A stretch of DNA of 64,000 nucleotides from Acanthacorydalis orientalis (GCA_034766995.1 CM068314.1:16486201-16550200), one strand, 5' to 3'; numbered from the stretch's first letter, positions 36,340 through 49,717 are shown. Made by a program: numbers and translations. The notes: generated from the letters alone by a model not told the origin.

Positions 36340-36770
36340 ACTGTTTCTGAAAGCTGTTAGCCAATGATACTCTATCAGGATACCAATATGTCTTCCGTTT
36401 TTCTTTCCGAGAACATCGCATCAATATATTCGATAACGGAACAAGTATAGCTCTGCTTGAAAACGAACACAAAAACTCGACGACGACGGCGTTTGGAATG
36501 AAAAATTCAGATTGCATTAAACTAGCGGTTGGCAGGGGACTAGTACGACGAAGGCAACGGTGGTGGCAAGCGGTAGCTACAGAACACGTAGACGCGCGAC
36601 CCCCTCGAGTCACTACAAATCAACTAATTAGCCTCGTAGCTGACTGGATATCTGCTGTTGAGCTATATGCCGAACTGTAGTCCAGATCTCCGCAGTCACT
36701 GTTCGCCAGTAGTGGTTGATTCTCGTATCCCACCCGGGACACTCACATCCAGAGACGGTCTTAATATATT
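36340..36770. promoter_or_regulatory. G+C-richer island
   Basis: Contains CGACGACGACGGCG, GGCAACGGTGGTGGCAAGCGG and CCACCCGGGACAC. Both strands have open frames of 60-107 codons that run into (TA)n and lack splice sites. Confidence 0.3.
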
Positions 36771-36866
36771 ACCAAACCACAATTAAAATTACTGCTTATA
36801 ATACAGTCTAGACAATATATTGGATCTTAGATTTTTTTATAATCTTAAAATGTCTCACATACTCTC

Positions 36867-36867
<1 letters not shown>

Positions 36868-36921
<54 letters not shown>
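36868..36921. repeat. (TA)n array bordering a transposon
   Basis: About 54 bp of TA ending exactly at the left terminal repeat of the 36922-37962 element. Confidence 0.95.
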
Positions 36922-36927
<6 letters not shown>

Positions 36928-37962
36928 TAATTGTCATAGTGGGCTGTCATATATTTTTCGTATTGAGATATTTAGACCTTTGCGTTTGTGTGTAATAAAA
37001 AAATATTTTTCCACTATGTAACAAAATATTTTCCAATGTACTTACTGTTATAATGCAAATCTTTTATGTAATTATGAATTTTTACAAGTATCAAGAAAAA
37101 ATATTTGTTTTTGATACTTCATAGGACAGACTATTTTCAAAACTATTCAAACAACTTATAACAAAAAATATTTGTTGTATTTATAAAAGGAAGTTATAAA
37201 CAACAGTATTCACTTACATTTTGTAGTTATAATCATGTTAATTTATAATAATACTAGAGATTTCTTCTTCTTCGATAATAATATTTTTTGTGATGTTTTG
37301 ACAGTAGGAAAATATTCATGGGAAATTGGCGAAATATACGGTAACAGATCCATTATATCCTTATTTTTTCCTTTGTAAGTTGTCGGATACTCGCATAAAA
37401 TAGCAATGATTTTTTTCATATATATTCGGCCTTCCTTATTTGGCTAAAAGATCTAAAATCTGAAATTCTGCACTATCATCTAAAGATGTTTTATAAAACA
37501 TCTGATAAGAGGCATCTTTTATAAATCTGATCCAGTGTATTTTCAATCAATAAAAATATTTTCCTTTAATATTTTTCGTTATTTTTGTATTTGATTTCTC
37601 TAGGGATTTTGTTTTCCAATAACAATATAATTATTCGTAACAAAGCTTTAAGCAACGAATTTGACTTAACTTAGGGGTTATTTACCTTGAAAATAAATAT
37701 ATTTTTATACAAAAATCAGATAGGCACATGCATTTTTCCAGAAAGACAAAGTATACCGAAAATTAAGTAACTTTGTCCACTATGAAAATAAACAAAAACA
37801 GAATTATATTTACCGATCAAATTTGCAGTCATTAAACGGCATATATTTTAATTTTCTTTCTAAGTTCTAGATTAATAGAATATCAATTATTGTAATATAA
37901 AATAAATCATTAAACCATTTTTTTCAATTTTATGACTTGCTCCACTGTCATAATTACTGGCA
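36922..37962. mobile_element. Degenerate DNA transposon with terminal inverted repeats
   Basis: The left end reads TGCCGTTAATTGTCATAGTG and the reverse complement of the right end reads TGCCAGTAATTATGACAGTG; the match continues through a GG(A)GC and a GTCATA block. Further copies of the ATAGTGG core occur inward near 37010 and 37780, like subterminal repeats. The element is 1,041 bp and sits between two (TA)n arrays, so a target duplication cannot be read. On the minus strand at about 37260-37540 there is a coding-like frame interrupted by several stops (segments such as DDSAEFQILDLLAK), which may be transposase remains. The superfamily is not assigned. Confidence 0.6.
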
Positions 37963-37991
37963 TATATATATATATATATATATATAATATA

Positions 37992-38044
<53 letters not shown>

Positions 38045-38064
38045 TATATATATATATATATATT
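37963..38064. repeat. Compound (TA)n array bordering a transposon
   Basis: About 100 bp of TA in three blocks, starting at the right terminal repeat of the 36922-37962 element. Confidence 0.9.
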
Positions 38065-38069
38065 TCAAA

Positions 38070-40081
38070 TAATATATTTTAATATGTTTCTAATTAATAA
38101 AATTCTATTAAAATATTATTTTCGTTTAAAATAAACAATACCCTGTACCTTGTTTTTTTCTTATAATAATGACATAATATTGATAGTTGTTAAACAACTT
38201 TTTTAATCTTGAATTTTATTATCAAAACAAAAAAATCGATTACATATCCGAATTAACAAAACAATTAAAATAAAAATATAGGATAAATTTCGCCAATAAA
38301 TGATGAAAAAAATACCTAACTAAATCTACCTTCTTACTTGTATGAGAGTGAATCATAAATGATGACGAAAGTACAACAGATTAAAAATCTGAAATATTTG
38401 CTTTCATTTAAAATGTAAAATATAATTTTTGTTTTGTATAAAAGTGTTTTGATATTTTACGTTTTCTTCATTTCATTTATAACCAAATTTTAAACTGACC
38501 TTGTTTTCCTACAAACTTTCATGTAACGGTAACAAGTTTAAGGTGGTAGTAAGTTTGTCTATCAATAAATCATTATTAAATTGTATTGTTTGACAAAATT
38601 TCAAAATGAATAAAATCCAGTACTATTTAATTGAGTTTGGAAGTTTTCTATTAAATTATGTCTAATTTTTCTAAAAAAAAAAATATTTATCGTATAATTT
38701 ATTATAAGTCGTAGAACAATGTTAGTGTGAGTTTATTTCATATAATTAATATATTTTTTTTATTTAAAATATTAAAAACAAAGAACAAAAAAAAATACTA
38801 AACCCCAACAATATTGATGTTTCTTATATATTTTTTTATAATATTTTATAAATATATCTGTATTTAATATATTTTATTTTTGAACAAAAAATAAATACAT
38901 ACAACATTACAACTACAACACAAACACCTAAGACCGGTACTGCTCCAACTTGATCTGCATTAGAGCCTCCTTGTCTCGCCGGAACACACGACTCTCATTG
39001 CCACGGAATTAATCAGAAACGCCGTCACGATATATGGTTATGGTCATTCCTATATATGTGTGGGTAAAAACAAAGTTCGGACGCGAGGGTCTAGCTTTTT
39101 AATAAATAAATGGCTAGTGAATTTTATGAGATGTTTTATCAGGCTCAGGAGTAAATTTCGTACCGAAACGACAACGAATTTTTTCTCAGTTTTTTTTTAA
39201 TTGAATGAGTGCAATGTTGCATTCAATCTATATTGATATTTAATGTTTTAAGTGCTTTTACGCGTACAGCATAAATTTTGATGTGAAAAATTTACAGAAT
39301 ATATATATATATATATATGCCAATTTATAGTTTTTCTCTTCGATATTAATTAATTTTTAATTTAAAAATGTAATTGGCATCATATAAATGGAAAATATTT
39401 TAGGAAATAACATGTATTTGAAACAATATTTCAATCTTTTCATGTGTGTTTCTTAATAACAGGTCATAGAAAGACTAAACAAATTATTAATTTGAATTAA
39501 AGTAAATAATAGGTTTAAATAAAAGTAATATTACTGTTTCAATTAATAAAAAATATTTTTTTTTAATTTTGTTTTATAAAACGTGTACTTATTTGTTATT
39601 TAATTAGACTTTTTGATGGAGATATTTTATGTAACATATTTGTTACATATGAATACTTATCAAACCTTTTTTGTTGTGATATTATTTTTATAATAAAAAA
39701 CAGTAATTCGTTCGTGATCTTCTTAAGAAACATTATATTTCTTATTACAAACTGTTATGAGTCATGGATCTCTCTCAGGTATCTTATTTTTTCTTTTCTT
39801 TTTATTATTTAATAGGAAAGTTAACAAAGAAGTTAACTTAAAAAATATAATTTATTTAACATCGTACGTGTATGATAATTTAATTTATTTTGATTTTTAT
39901 CCGAAATTAATTTTCTTATGTTTTCACATTTTTTTATTAACCTGACATAAATATGCTATATGCAAATAAATATTTTACTGTCTTAAAAACAAGTCAATAA
40001 AAATCATAGCGTTAAATATAAAACGTAATCTTTAACACAAATGATCGGAAGAAATCAGTTACTGGTTCTTATACATCTCCA

Positions 40082-40141
<60 letters not shown>

Positions 40142-41390
40142 GCCCTCTCAGTTCGTATCGTAAATCTTTTCCCGCGTGTATGGCAAAATCAGGAAAGTAC
40201 TTTAAATTACCGAAGCGAAACGTTATAATAGTATTTTATATATCATAACATGAAATCATAAAATACATATAAGCATTATTTCATATGAAGTTCATGATAT
40301 ATATTTTGAACGCATCGGCATGAAGATTATTATTGAATGTCGTAAAAAGAGACTATAGACCTAGAGACTATAAATTTCAAACATAACAGAGAAAGAAAAG
40401 GAAAAAATTATAGTCGTTTTGATCGAACTGTGATTTATCACCAAATATTTCTTTATATTAATTTAGAATACAAAAGAACTCTTTATGTTTTCATACACAT
40501 TTTAAAGAGACAGTCTATTTAATTACATTAAGACATTTTTTTATTAATGCACTGGCCTGTTTTGAACCATTAGTAAAAATAACTATTAAATACAGCAATA
40601 ATGATTTAAATTAATAGTAAATTTTAGTAATATATATATATATATAAGAAAAAAAATTAAGAAGGGAGGAAGGCAATGAAAAAGAGAGCCATTATTAGGG
40701 AAATTATTATTATTTGGTAAATTCATTTATACATGAGCCCAAAAAGTTAAATATATGCTAATAAGGCAAATATCAATTCTAAAGAGTATACATTTCATTT
40801 TGTGTCTTCTTCCTTTGCACAGATTGAAGTGATATGAATGTTACTAAAAAAATATTGATCTAAGTGACAAATATTCAATATGGTAGCTTTTTATTATTAT
40901 TGTTATCTTAGATAAATATTAAACATATTGTTTTCTTTTTTATATTAGATTGTCTCTGTATTTAATAAAAAATAAGTATATAATGCATTCTAAGAACTAA
41001 AAAAAGAGACATACCTCCCTATCTACATATCTATTTTTAAGAAATAATTGAAATTACTGAGAAATTACAATCATGAATAATATAATTATATTTTATGATC
41101 ATGTATTTATTTATACTTTTCTAATATGAAATAATTTAACGTTTTTAATTTTTATTTGTAAATTAATTTGAGTTAACTGTTCATGATAGTTCTATGTTAA
41201 ATCAAAACAGTAAAAGTGAAATTAATTTATAACAGAATTGTTAAATATTTTGTGTTAACGTAAAGCCCCTCGTTCTGGAAAAATGTATTCTTAATTTATA
41301 TGCATGACAAACACACAGAGTCGGTGTCACATAAGCAGTACATATTTCAACAAAAATCTCAAATATAATAGATAAAAGCATTCTTACCCT
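38070..41390. other. A+T-rich DNA with small islands
   Basis: No gene seen. Islands at 38920-39160 (AAGACCGGTACTGCTCC, CTCGCCGGAACAC) and 40140-40230. An 8-bp hairpin ATTGAATG / CATTCAAT lies at 39200-39227; (TA)n at 39300, 40084 and 40629. Confidence 0.45.
40084..40141. repeat. (TA)n array
   Basis: About 50 bp of pure TA followed by TGTATATATG. Confidence 0.95.
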
Positions 41391-41412
41391 TTCAAAGAAT
41401 GACTCCCCTTCA

Positions 41413-41943
41413 TTGTCGAATCAACAACCCTTATTTCAAAGCTCAACTGTGTGCATACTACTGCAGCAACCGATGCTTTTTTTCCATTTCACACAGAAAA
41501 TATCCCCAACAAACCATATCATCCTCACGAAGAGCTACATGTACGATTCACTGACACCCTGTTCGCAACCATTCTACGTTTTTTTTTGCGCTACTCACCC
41601 GCTTCTATCGGCATATTTTCCCGTCAATTCGTTTTCTATGCCGCTTTTTACCACTTTCTCTTTTTCGTCACATGATATCTCAGTCCCCCGATACTGCAGC
41701 CTGCGGAGCAGGTTTGTGTTTTTCACCGGTAAATACCTACATATGCGAACGTGTACGCGCTTATTGGTTTTTATGGACCGTGTAACAATAATGAAACGTA
41801 CGCTGTTGCGTTTTTATGGCTTGACGTGCCACAGTTTAATTTTTTCATTGTGTCTTTTTGATGTGTTTATTCTTGTTCGTGTATTTGTTATTCGCTTGCA
41901 TAACATTTCGCTTTATTATTTTGCTCTCGTAATGAAACTATAG
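41413..41943 (+). other. Longest open frame of the window (176 codons), doubtful
   Basis: Open from a TTG at 41413 to TAG at 41943; the first in-frame ATG is residue 21. The plus strand is pyrimidine-rich, so the product is Phe/Leu/Ser-rich and hydrophobic, which is what a T/C-biased non-coding stretch yields. There is no recognisable domain, and the acceptor-like sites (TACTGCAG, CACACAG near 41465-41497) lack a matching donor. It may be a regulatory island; coding cannot be excluded. Confidence 0.15.
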
Positions 41944-42219
41944 AATTGAACAATGATACGTATACATACATATATAATATATATATATATATATATAATG
42001 TGTATATATCAACTTATGTAAACTATACATAAAAATCATTTAATAAACACATAGAAATTCGTAATTATTTATCGAAATTTCAATAAGATAAAGTTATCAG
42101 TTAAAAATTAACAAATAATAATATAGTTTTAAAAGGCGTCGTTACGTGTCTATAATTAAATTAAACATTTACATTATATATCTTATTTGCATTCAATAGT
42201 TTATCTCATTAATTCGTTA

Positions 42220-42400
42220 CTGCTAAATAACGCCCATAAGTCTCTCTATATACACCCTCGTTTTAGGTTGTCTTTTAACAGATTGTAGCCACACGTAGAT
42301 CTGTTCGCCCCTTCCGCCGTTGACTTCCGGTCATCCTTTCCTCCACAAGCATTCATTGCGTGAACCCTAAGGAAGCGTGTAATATATCAGTAGTTCAGAT
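42220..42400. other. G+C-richer island, open on the minus strand
   Basis: On the minus strand an acceptor-like CTTCCTTAG near 42370 is followed by about 40 open codons (contains MNACGGKDDRKSTAEG) to TAG. No good donor or poly(A) signal supports an exon. Confidence 0.2.
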
Positions 42401-42606
42401 CTCTCTATTTGTAGCACATAAATTCACTTATCAATACTCTTTGAAAACTATCGTGTTTGTGGCTGTAGATATTTACTATAATGTCTGAAAATTCTGTAAT
42501 TTTACTCATACTATGCTTATTTATGTTTTATAACTACTGTATTGAGTTATAAACTTGTACAAACTCTCATTACTTAGTTCAAAAGAACTTTTTTCTATTC
42601 ATAATG

Positions 42607-42608
<2 letters not shown>

Positions 42609-42648
<40 letters not shown>
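42609..42648. repeat. (TA)n array
   Basis: About 40 bp of pure TA, followed by a short AGATATAA-type repetitive segment up to about 42730. Confidence 0.95.
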
Positions 42649-42649
<1 letters not shown>

Positions 42650-42650
<1 letters not shown>

Positions 42651-44190
42651 CGTAAGAATAAATAAAATAATTAAAAGATATAAAGATATAAGATATAAAA
42701 TAATTAAAGATAAGTTAAATAAAGATAAATCTATAATTTTGGTAACGCTCTAATAAAAAAAAATATTGGTGATAATTTGACATTTTTAATTTTGAGAGTA
42801 AATATAGTTTTATTTTAAAAATATTACTTTAAATAATCATTAGCTACACATTCAGTTTTTAAATTTGAAAAAGATTTTATGTTTAACATATTGTCAGTAA
42901 ACATCTCTCATTTAATGGTTATTGTGTTGTTTTATTATTTACTTGTTCGTAAATTCTATTTAAATCCTGGAAACCGCTTGTGAGTTCGTTTATTTTATGA
43001 TTATTTTTCATTTTAATTGTTTGTATGTAGATTTTATCTCATTCAATTTAAAATCTAACTCAAGTTAGCGAAAGTTAAAACTGGCCCTAGAAAAAATACC
43101 GGTAAGAGAAAAAATCCTCTGTTGCATTTGGATCTCCTCAAGCTGTGTCTATCGTAATCTCTATAGCTCCAACTAAACTTTGTTGAATACTCAAGTTTGA
43201 AGCATGGTTTATGAGTATCATACCTGACACTCAATAACATCACATGCCAGCCTGTCTACATCAATTGGAAAATCCAGCAATTCTATTATTGTTGTTCTAA
43301 AAGAAACGACTGCATAGTTGGTTTCCAGTATTTAAATATAAAATCCAATGATATGCGTATTAACCATTAAAAAGTATCTTTATTTGTTAATTAAATTTGA
43401 AATAAACAGAAAAAGTGTATTCGAATACAAAATACATTGATTTACAAATTAATTACTCGACTACACTAGTGTTATTTAATTGCTTATTTTTATAAAATTA
43501 ATTTAAAGAATTATTCTAAATTATATGTATGCCGTTTTTTATTTTATCAAGTATTTTTTTAGTTTATAGTGTATTTTTTGTTTTATTTATTATATTTTTT
43601 TCAGCACTTCATTTTCTTTTTTCATAAAAAGTTACAGATATATTATAGTAAAACAGCAAATGATCTACTTATATTGAAATTAATTTATAAATTTCAATGC
43701 TTATTTAAAGAATATAGATTTCTTTAAAAACTATTCATCATTAGTAAATTTCAAATAGTTATACTTAGATGTTAGTAATTTTTGAAATATATTTCTTAAT
43801 ACTAGAAAAAGAATCGCGTTTCTCTCTCCTATATTTAATTTTTCTAAATCTGTAGACAAGAAAACACTTATAAAATAATAAGTGTAAAGATTTTTAATTA
43901 TTAACGTACACAGGTAAACAAGAATATTTCTTACAAAGGCATTTAGATACTTCAGTTAACTGAATACAACTTGAACAAACAAGTTGTTCAACGGCGTCGT
44001 CTTCCACCTTTATGTTACGCATTCTTCAAAGAAAACACAATAAAAATATATAGCCAGTGTATGTGTATCGTGGGTAAAATCAATAAATATTCTTTAAGCA
44101 CAGATTAGTGAACAGTAAACAAAGAAAAAGATAGTGATAATCGTAACATAGACAGAGAGATCCTTTTTTTCATCGACATTAAAAATCTCC
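42650..44190. other. A+T-rich DNA with one weak island
   Basis: A modest island at 43060-43260; an 8-bp hairpin ACACTTAT / ATAAGTGT at 43864-43885. No gene seen. Confidence 0.45.
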
Positions 44191-44199
44191 CCATCAGAT

Positions 44200-44480
44200 T
44201 TCTTCTTGTTGGTAAACGCAGTAGGTAGCAAACGAATGAACGTCTTTCTTCTTTGCTTACTTTAACACAAAGAAAAAGGTTAAAGAGATTGCTTAATTAA
44301 ATTATCAGTGAACCTGATACTTAAGACAGGCCCGTGGTTTACGGGCGACTTAATCTGCCCCAGTCGCGCACCAAAGCCAGCCGACAGTACTATAGTACAT
44401 ACAGTGTACTCAATCTCTTTAACGATCTACTGCTCTGGTTGCTGGAAATGGTTGAATCGATGCAATTAAATTTTATTCCG
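44200..44480. promoter_or_regulatory. G+C-richer island with hairpin
   Basis: Contains the GCCCGT hairpin, CAGTCGCGCACC, and palindrome GTACTATAGTAC. No open frame. Confidence 0.3.
44330..44346. repeat. 6-bp hairpin GCCCGT-GGTTT-ACGGGC
   Basis: Perfect 6-bp G+C-rich stem with a 5-nt loop in the 44200-44480 island; GGGC of the right arm can alternatively pair with GCCCC at about 44357. A palindrome GTACTATAGTAC follows at about 44385. Confidence 0.35.
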
Positions 44481-44489
44481 TGATACATA

Positions 44490-47190
44490 CTGTTGTTAGA
44501 AAACGAATATTTTACGTATCGTTGATTACAGTCACCTAAAATATCACAGCAAAAATATAAATATCAAATTACTCAAAATAATTAATCAAAACTAAAATTA
44601 TCATTGATGAGTCTATCGAGTCTATGTCGTATAGAAAATTTAATAATATTGAAAGAATTCGTGTTTAAATTCAACATTTATATAAATCATAAAGAAAATT
44701 GCAACAAACACAGCAAAAGGTTGAATTTTTCAAATTTTTGAAAGACTAACGTTTCATATTTTATATAAAATTATTAAATATATGTATTTTATGATATATT
44801 ACTTGTGAATATGTTTAAACATTTTTTTTAATTTTAAAAGAAAATAAGTATTTAAAAATGTGTAATATAATTTCAAATTGACTTTGACAAAATAATTAGT
44901 TTGGTTTTAAATGAATATTAATGTTATTTAAATTATAGAAAAATCATACAATAAGCTGGAAAAATTAATGAAATATCTAAAATGATAAAAATTAAATTAT
45001 TTGTGAAAAGTAATAAATATAATTTATTGTCTTGAGTACGCATATTTAGAATTAATACAATTATAATTACTTAAGATCTAAAGGAATTAATTTTTTAAAA
45101 AAACTACTTTACTTTCTACCTTTGCTGTATTTATTCGCGATTTTTATTATTGACTTTCATATCTCTCTTCTTACAACCATTAGTCTAATATATTTATATA
45201 TATATATATATATATTAATTTTATTATTATATATAATAATAAAAAAGTAGACAACTAATGCTAATGTACATGATGTGCCTCTAATTAAAACTTAATCTTT
45301 AATATATATATATATATATTATTTAATATAGAATATCTACAATATTCAATATAAAATTTAATGTAATATAATCATTAATAACTATAATATTTTAGTTTCA
45401 ACATATTACGAGATATTTTCTATAGCAAAATTGAAATTTTTATGAAAATATGTAATTTTTCTAGAAAAAAATACTAAAATTATATTTATGACTGTCTTAA
45501 TTCAAACATGAATATATTTATTTTCTTAATATTAAAATATAATTTTACTTTAATTATTAGCATGTATTCTAACGACTTGCATTTTATATAACATGTAACA
45601 AACCGAGCAGTACTAGTGGTGAGGACACATGGCGTGCGGAAAATATGTCTCCTCTTCTTACGCAGCGTTCGTCACCTTCATATCATATTCTCAAGTGTTT
45701 ACGTGCCTATGCTTACAACTTTGAGAAGAGCTAAGAAGATGCTATATTTTTATTTTTATCTTCCTTTCCGCCGCATGAATATTTAACAAGAAAGCCGACT
45801 TAATCTGTGTCAGGGGAGCAGAAAGTAGCCAATATGAGTTTGCTAGCACCACTATGTCCCACAAGCAAGGGTACATTATGTTAGCAGTGGCGTACAAAAT
45901 TTGTGTATAATATTTTCTAATTGATATTCATTTAAAAAATGTTGGTTTTAAAATATTTTTGCACACAATTTTTAGAAATATTTTTTGTTTGATTCGATTT
46001 ATTTCATTTTTATAAATGTGTCATATAAACTTAACCTCAATCTTTAAGCCATAATATTTGTTTTTTTTATATTTCTGCATAATAATTCTCAAATTTGAAT
46101 TCTTCTCATTAAACGTAAAAGAATTGTTATCTGTTACATCAAAAAATTAAATTATATTTCTTATATGAAGTGGTTATCTATGAGGTAGATGGTAGACAAA
46201 TAATTCAAAAAAAAAAAACGAAGACTACCAAGAAAAGAATCAATGATATTTTAGAAAATGAATTATCACTCTTCAATTTAACTAATTTTTTTTTTAATTT
46301 AACCAGTTTCTAAAGTAATTCTGACAATCAGTAAGTTATGAACTGTCTGATTTTATTTTCTTATGTTTATTTTTTCTATATTTAATTTTGTTAATACCAC
46401 TTCTAAGTTTTTATATAATTCAAATTTTATTTCATAACTTTTTTATAACTTTATCATATTACTCTTTTTTTAGAAATAATAGAAAATTTTGTAAAATGGT
46501 TAAGTATACTTACTTCACTTTGTGACTACATAAACTTCATTTCTATTATTTATTTTTTTAGTTATTTAATTTCATAAAAACTTGTACAATTTTAATTGAT
46601 GAATATGTGAGTTTTGAATTCTTTTTTTAATTATTTATTTATTGTTAAGATTAATTTAAATGAGAAGATAAATTTATAATTGATTCTTTTAATCTTATTG
46701 ATTAAATACAACACGTTTTATATATTAATGAATTAAGAGTTTTCATATATTAAATTTTAATCAATTAATATATTAATTATTATCTTAAAAAAATTATTTC
46801 ATAAAATATAGGTGATAAAATATAATTTTATGTGAAATAACCTTAATACAAACAAATCTAAATATTCTCAATAATAAAAAATATTCTTTCATAAAATAAA
46901 ATTAAAATGCATAGATTTCAAATTTTTTTAAACCATTTATTTTTTATTTTAAGAAATATTTACCGATTATTTAATATTTCTAAACATATTTTCATACACA
47001 CATACAGGTACAATATTTTTCCAAAAAAAATCCTAAAATATAATAATGTAATGTGTATTTGAAATAAATGTATAGTCAAATAAAAGAATATTAATATAAA
47101 ATAAAGTAAAAATAGTCGTTTTGAATACAATTTCTATACGAAAAAAATATACATATTAAATAAACATAGTGACATGCAGCATCTTTCTTT
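44490..47190. other. A+T-rich desert with one island
   Basis: Island at 45590-45880 (CATGGCGTGCGGAAAATATG, CAGGGGAGCAGAAAG); short (TA)n at 45191-45217 and 45301-45319. Nothing coding. Confidence 0.45.
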
Positions 47191-47199
47191 TGCTTGAAT

Positions 47200-47510
47200 T
47201 TTCTCTAGCGTTTAGTATTCTCAGAAGCATCGTCATCGTCGGTGCGGAATTAAGGCGCAAATGATTTCTGATTTATGAAAACACACCATAGTATGTGTGT
47301 GTGTGTGCTTCTCGCTACTTACTTTACTTACACCGTGTTATTTAACGTCTATAGGGGAGAGAAATAGGGAAAGCACGGCCGTTGCCACAACGTCGTTGGG
47401 TGATACTTACTTAAGCTTTGCTCTACTCATACCATCCAGTTTTCTTGTATATATTGCGTGCGGTTTTCTCCATCTAGTCTTTGTCGTTACATTCTATGTG
47501 ACATAAGTCA
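47200..47510. other. G+C-richer island
   Basis: A (GT)n run at about 47294, then GGGGAGAGAAATAGGG. A 69-codon hydrophobic plus-strand frame (47297-47506) is weakly suggestive but lacks splice or poly(A) support. Confidence 0.25.
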
Positions 47511-47873
47511 CAGATAAATGTACATTACTTGCAATAGATTTCTTTAAATAAAATATTTAGAAGTTGGAAAATCAATGAAATATATTATTTTGAACTAACT
47601 ACTAATCTTCACTTATATGCAAAAATAATAAAATTAATGTGTATGTGTTAAGAAATGGTTGTTTAAAATGTTACAATTTAATCAATATTTTTTTATTAAA
47701 TCTTTCACTTAATCTCAAAAAATATAATTCTACATTATAAAAAATCTTATTATACAAGAATTTAATAAAAAAATAAATGTAATCAAATAATTTAATATAG
47801 ATTATTTTAATATGAATTAAGGATCTCACTTATATCACATTCTTTTTTTGATTAAAATAATTTTATTATTTCA

Positions 47874-47874
<1 letters not shown>

Positions 47875-47916
<42 letters not shown>
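47875..47916. repeat. (TA)n array
   Basis: About 41 bp of pure TA. Confidence 0.95.
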
Positions 47917-47918
<2 letters not shown>

Positions 47919-48027
47919 GAATTGAATGTGATATTATTGTTAAGAATAAATTTCTCATGAATCTGAACATCTTTCTCGAGACCAAAATACTAAAGGTATG
48001 TATCTAACCCAAAGAGGTAACCAACCC

Positions 48028-48046
48028 CTCGCTGACTTTCAGCGAG
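48028..48046. repeat. Tight 8-bp G+C-rich hairpin
   Basis: CTCGCTGA-CTT-TCAGCGAG: a perfect 8-bp stem with a 3-nt loop, in a G+C-richer island (47990-48200). No T-run follows, so it does not look like a terminator, and it does not match the histone 3' stem-loop consensus. Confidence 0.45.
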
Positions 48047-48699
48047 AGCTAGATGCAGTCAGCGCGAAAACAATCATGAGAGTAAATGCGAATATAAATA
48101 ACAATAATTTACGGGTTTGTTGGCATAAGCTTTCATAAAAACAATCGCTCCTCCAACGCACGGATTTCTTGTAGCTTTGTTAGTATATAATAAACACCAG
48201 TGTGTATATAAGAAAAAGTTACAAATTGATAACATAATGTACCATTACTTTTCTTCACTTTAATAAATTAATCGTTATGGTACACTGTTTACACGTTTAA
48301 TTTATAATTTTGAAAATATTCTCTAATTTGATATTTATTTCTTTATGCAAACTAGTTTTAAAATGGTTTCAATGTATTTTTTGTAGTAATTTGCAGAAAA
48401 TAAGGAAATTATTTAATGTTTTTTAATATAATTACAAAAATTAAGTTTGAGTTAAAAGAAAGAAGTATATGTTACACAGATATTTTTCTTTGGACGATTT
48501 ATTAATGTTTTCAATCTAATTGTTAAATTAATATTATCATTATTTTATTATAGGAAAATAATATTGATTAAAACTAATTTAACCATAATAAATAAATTGT
48601 GCATGTGTCAATGAAACTCCAGTTTGATTTTTCGTTGTCAATCAATTCTAAACTTTAATATATCGATTGAAAAACAATACGTTATGGCATACTGTCATT

Positions 48700-49240
48700 T
48701 TTGGCGTAAATCAGTAATATAACACTGATAGTAAGAGAGGCGTGTTTTCAGTGTGAGGTTTGGGTGTTTGGACGTTTGCGTTAGCTAAACAAGCAAAGCA
48801 AGCAAACAAAATAGGCACGAGAACGTGGTAGTGTGCGGGACGGATGGGAACAGAAAATGCGCGTATCACAGATGGAAATACCCTATTTAAATGCAAATTC
48901 TATATTTGTCACCTCTACCAACCGAGAAGAAAAAAGTTCGATCTTTCCCTCAAGTTTGCATATTTCCCAACAGACAGGCGGCCGTTGAGTTAGGTGGGTG
49001 CTGATGTTCCAGCCAACTCTGGCTTGCTGTCTTTGGCTGTACTATGTTGTACTGATGTATACCGAGATATGATGACGTCAGTTTGTGAAAATTGTATTCG
49101 CTGATGGAATGTGATGCAAATTTGTCGTCACCAACGCTATGGGGGTGTGATGATGGTTTCACAAGTTGGGTGGCCGGTACCTTTACGCGACGTCTTGCAG
49201 TTGACTGCTAGGGTGGAACCGGGCGCGCACGACGTCCCCG
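48700..49240. promoter_or_regulatory. Island with octamers and a perfect CRE
   Basis: ATGCAAAT at 48891-48898 and 49114-49121 flank a perfect palindromic CRE TGACGTCA at 49073-49080; GACGTC recurs near 49189 and 49231 in a G+C-rich end (GGGCGCGCACGACGTCCCCG). The dense arrangement suggests an enhancer or promoter. Short minus-strand open frames are not convincing. Confidence 0.4.
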
Positions 49241-49379
49241 AAAGACTAATTATGTAGTATTTTTCACAAAATTCTATTTCCACTGTATGACATATTTTCT
49301 ACAATTTTTTTTCTTACCTTTCTAGTTAACAACACATAAACATTGAAAATTTAATATTCAATTTATTCACAGCAATTTT

Positions 49380-49382
<3 letters not shown>

Positions 49383-49440
<58 letters not shown>
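49383..49440. repeat. (TA)n array
   Basis: About 57 bp of pure TA; the first of four arrays within 1.1 kb. Confidence 0.95.
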
Positions 49441-49441
<1 letters not shown>

Positions 49442-49639
49442 AGAAATGGATGTATATTAATATATAAGTTATATATCTCTTCATAATAAACATTAATATG
49501 CAATTATAAGATACAATCATGTAATAACTGTTGATTACGAAACCATTAATGAATCAACATTATAAAGAAATAATACAAATAGTAATATAGCTGCTCATTA
49601 AGTATAATCTCTTCAATCTTTCAACATTATGTAAGTAAA

Positions 49640-49642
<3 letters not shown>

Positions 49643-49691
<49 letters not shown>

Positions 49692-49717
49692 GTATGTATG
49701 TATATATACACACACAC
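49643..49717. repeat. Compound (TA)n(TGTA)n(CA)n array
   Basis: TA repeats, then TATGTATG units, then CACACACAC. Confidence 0.9.

Noticed and set aside
37484..37503. Perfect 20-bp palindrome AGATGTTTTATAAAACATCT
   Set aside because: Lies inside the degenerate transposon and is built of A/T runs; not reported as a separate element.
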